Shown: one piece after another, positions 12,704 to 13,179 of the stretch
How the letters are laid out: each line of letters starts with the position of its first letter
Position numbering within the stretch: position 1 is the stretch's first letter
Source of the DNA: Saccoglossus kowalevskii
Lineage: Eukaryota; Hemichordata; Enteropneusta; Harrimaniidae
Direction of reading: 5' to 3'
Length of the DNA: 13,179 bases
NCBI RefSeq assembly: GCF_000003605.2
Contig: NW_003151762.1
Span: forward strand, 353,510 to 366,688
The notes under the pieces: generated by a model
What the model was told of the DNA's origin: nothing
Seen by the model: only the letters and a program-made list of their open reading frames with translations
The model's database searches: none
Program-made: the position numbers and the translations under genes

Positions 12704-13179
12704 GTGAGCATTGCTAAGATTGCATCGTACAGATCGTCTGTATACACGTGTATGCAAGTATTGAGGGAGTTCAGGTCGAACGCGTGTGACTGGACGTGCC
12801 ATTGTTCGTTCATAATATCGCACGCCCGGTAACATGACATGTGTCCATGACAACGATGCGATATTCATTCAAATATTTGTACACCAACTTTACAAATAGA
12901 GATCAATTGTTGTCAAATATTGTTTCGTACACGTATTTATGCGTCTTAAATGCTACTAATTCCTAATATCTATGGTTTGTAGTGTTAAATACCGTTTGAC
13001 TTTACTTTGAAGACCGTAACAACTAAGTACATCTTGAATATTGTAGTCTGGCGAAACCTGCAGACATCGACATAATAGGGTTAAAATTACCAAGCATCGT
13101 TCTATGGTGCAGTATTTTTGTATATTACTATAATAAATTCCGTGTATGGAATATCAACGCCACGTATATAGCGATTGAA
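12704..13179 (+). other. Start of SDR intron 3, to window end
   Basis: The sequence after donor GTGAGC is AT-rich and contains no exon with the expected NNAG motif. I see no other feature here. Open frames on both strands that overlap the exon at 12611-12703 are shadows or read-through. Confidence 0.7.

Overview
This window is AT-rich animal nuclear DNA. Short coding exons with GT/AG borders and matching phases are separated by introns of 0.2 to 3.7 kb. Tandem repeats, a small non-autonomous transposon and CpG-bearing promoter-like stretches fill much of the rest. The two recognisable proteins (an SLC27/FATP acyl-CoA synthetase and a classical short-chain dehydrogenase) fit an invertebrate metazoan, probably a marine deuterostome or lophotrochozoan; the sequence does not settle the species. 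Bacterial signals (operons, ribosome binding sites, CRISPR, phage) are absent.

Layout, all genes on the plus strand. (1) 1-721: a minisatellite of 41-bp units with 30-bp variants, in an intron. (2) 807-1448: the last two coding exons of a very-long-chain acyl-CoA synthetase/fatty acid transporter (SLC27 family), ending in Ser-Arg-Leu, followed by poly(A) signals at 1633 and 1880. (3) About 1900-3800: intergenic DNA with an 8-bp microsatellite, a G run and an E-box palindrome. (4) 3981-6440: a two-exon gene for an unrecognised Cys-rich basic protein of about 218 residues, with a CRE and an E-box just upstream; its 1.8-kb intron carries a GC-rich repeat-like segment and a degenerate 40-bp repeat. 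(5) 6814-7868: about 26 copies of a 40-bp satellite unit. (6) 8259-12703: the first three coding exons of a classical SDR oxidoreductase. Its 3.7-kb first intron holds a foldback hairpin, a 285-bp MITE with TA target duplication and a CCAAT/TATA cluster; its second intron holds a long TTTA microsatellite. The SDR gene continues past the window end.

The two outer genes both act in lipid or small-molecule metabolism, but nothing in the sequence shows they are co-regulated. The best candidates for something undescribed are the Cys-rich orphan gene, the TA-flanked MITE, and the presence of three unrelated tandem arrays that share a period of about 40 bp.
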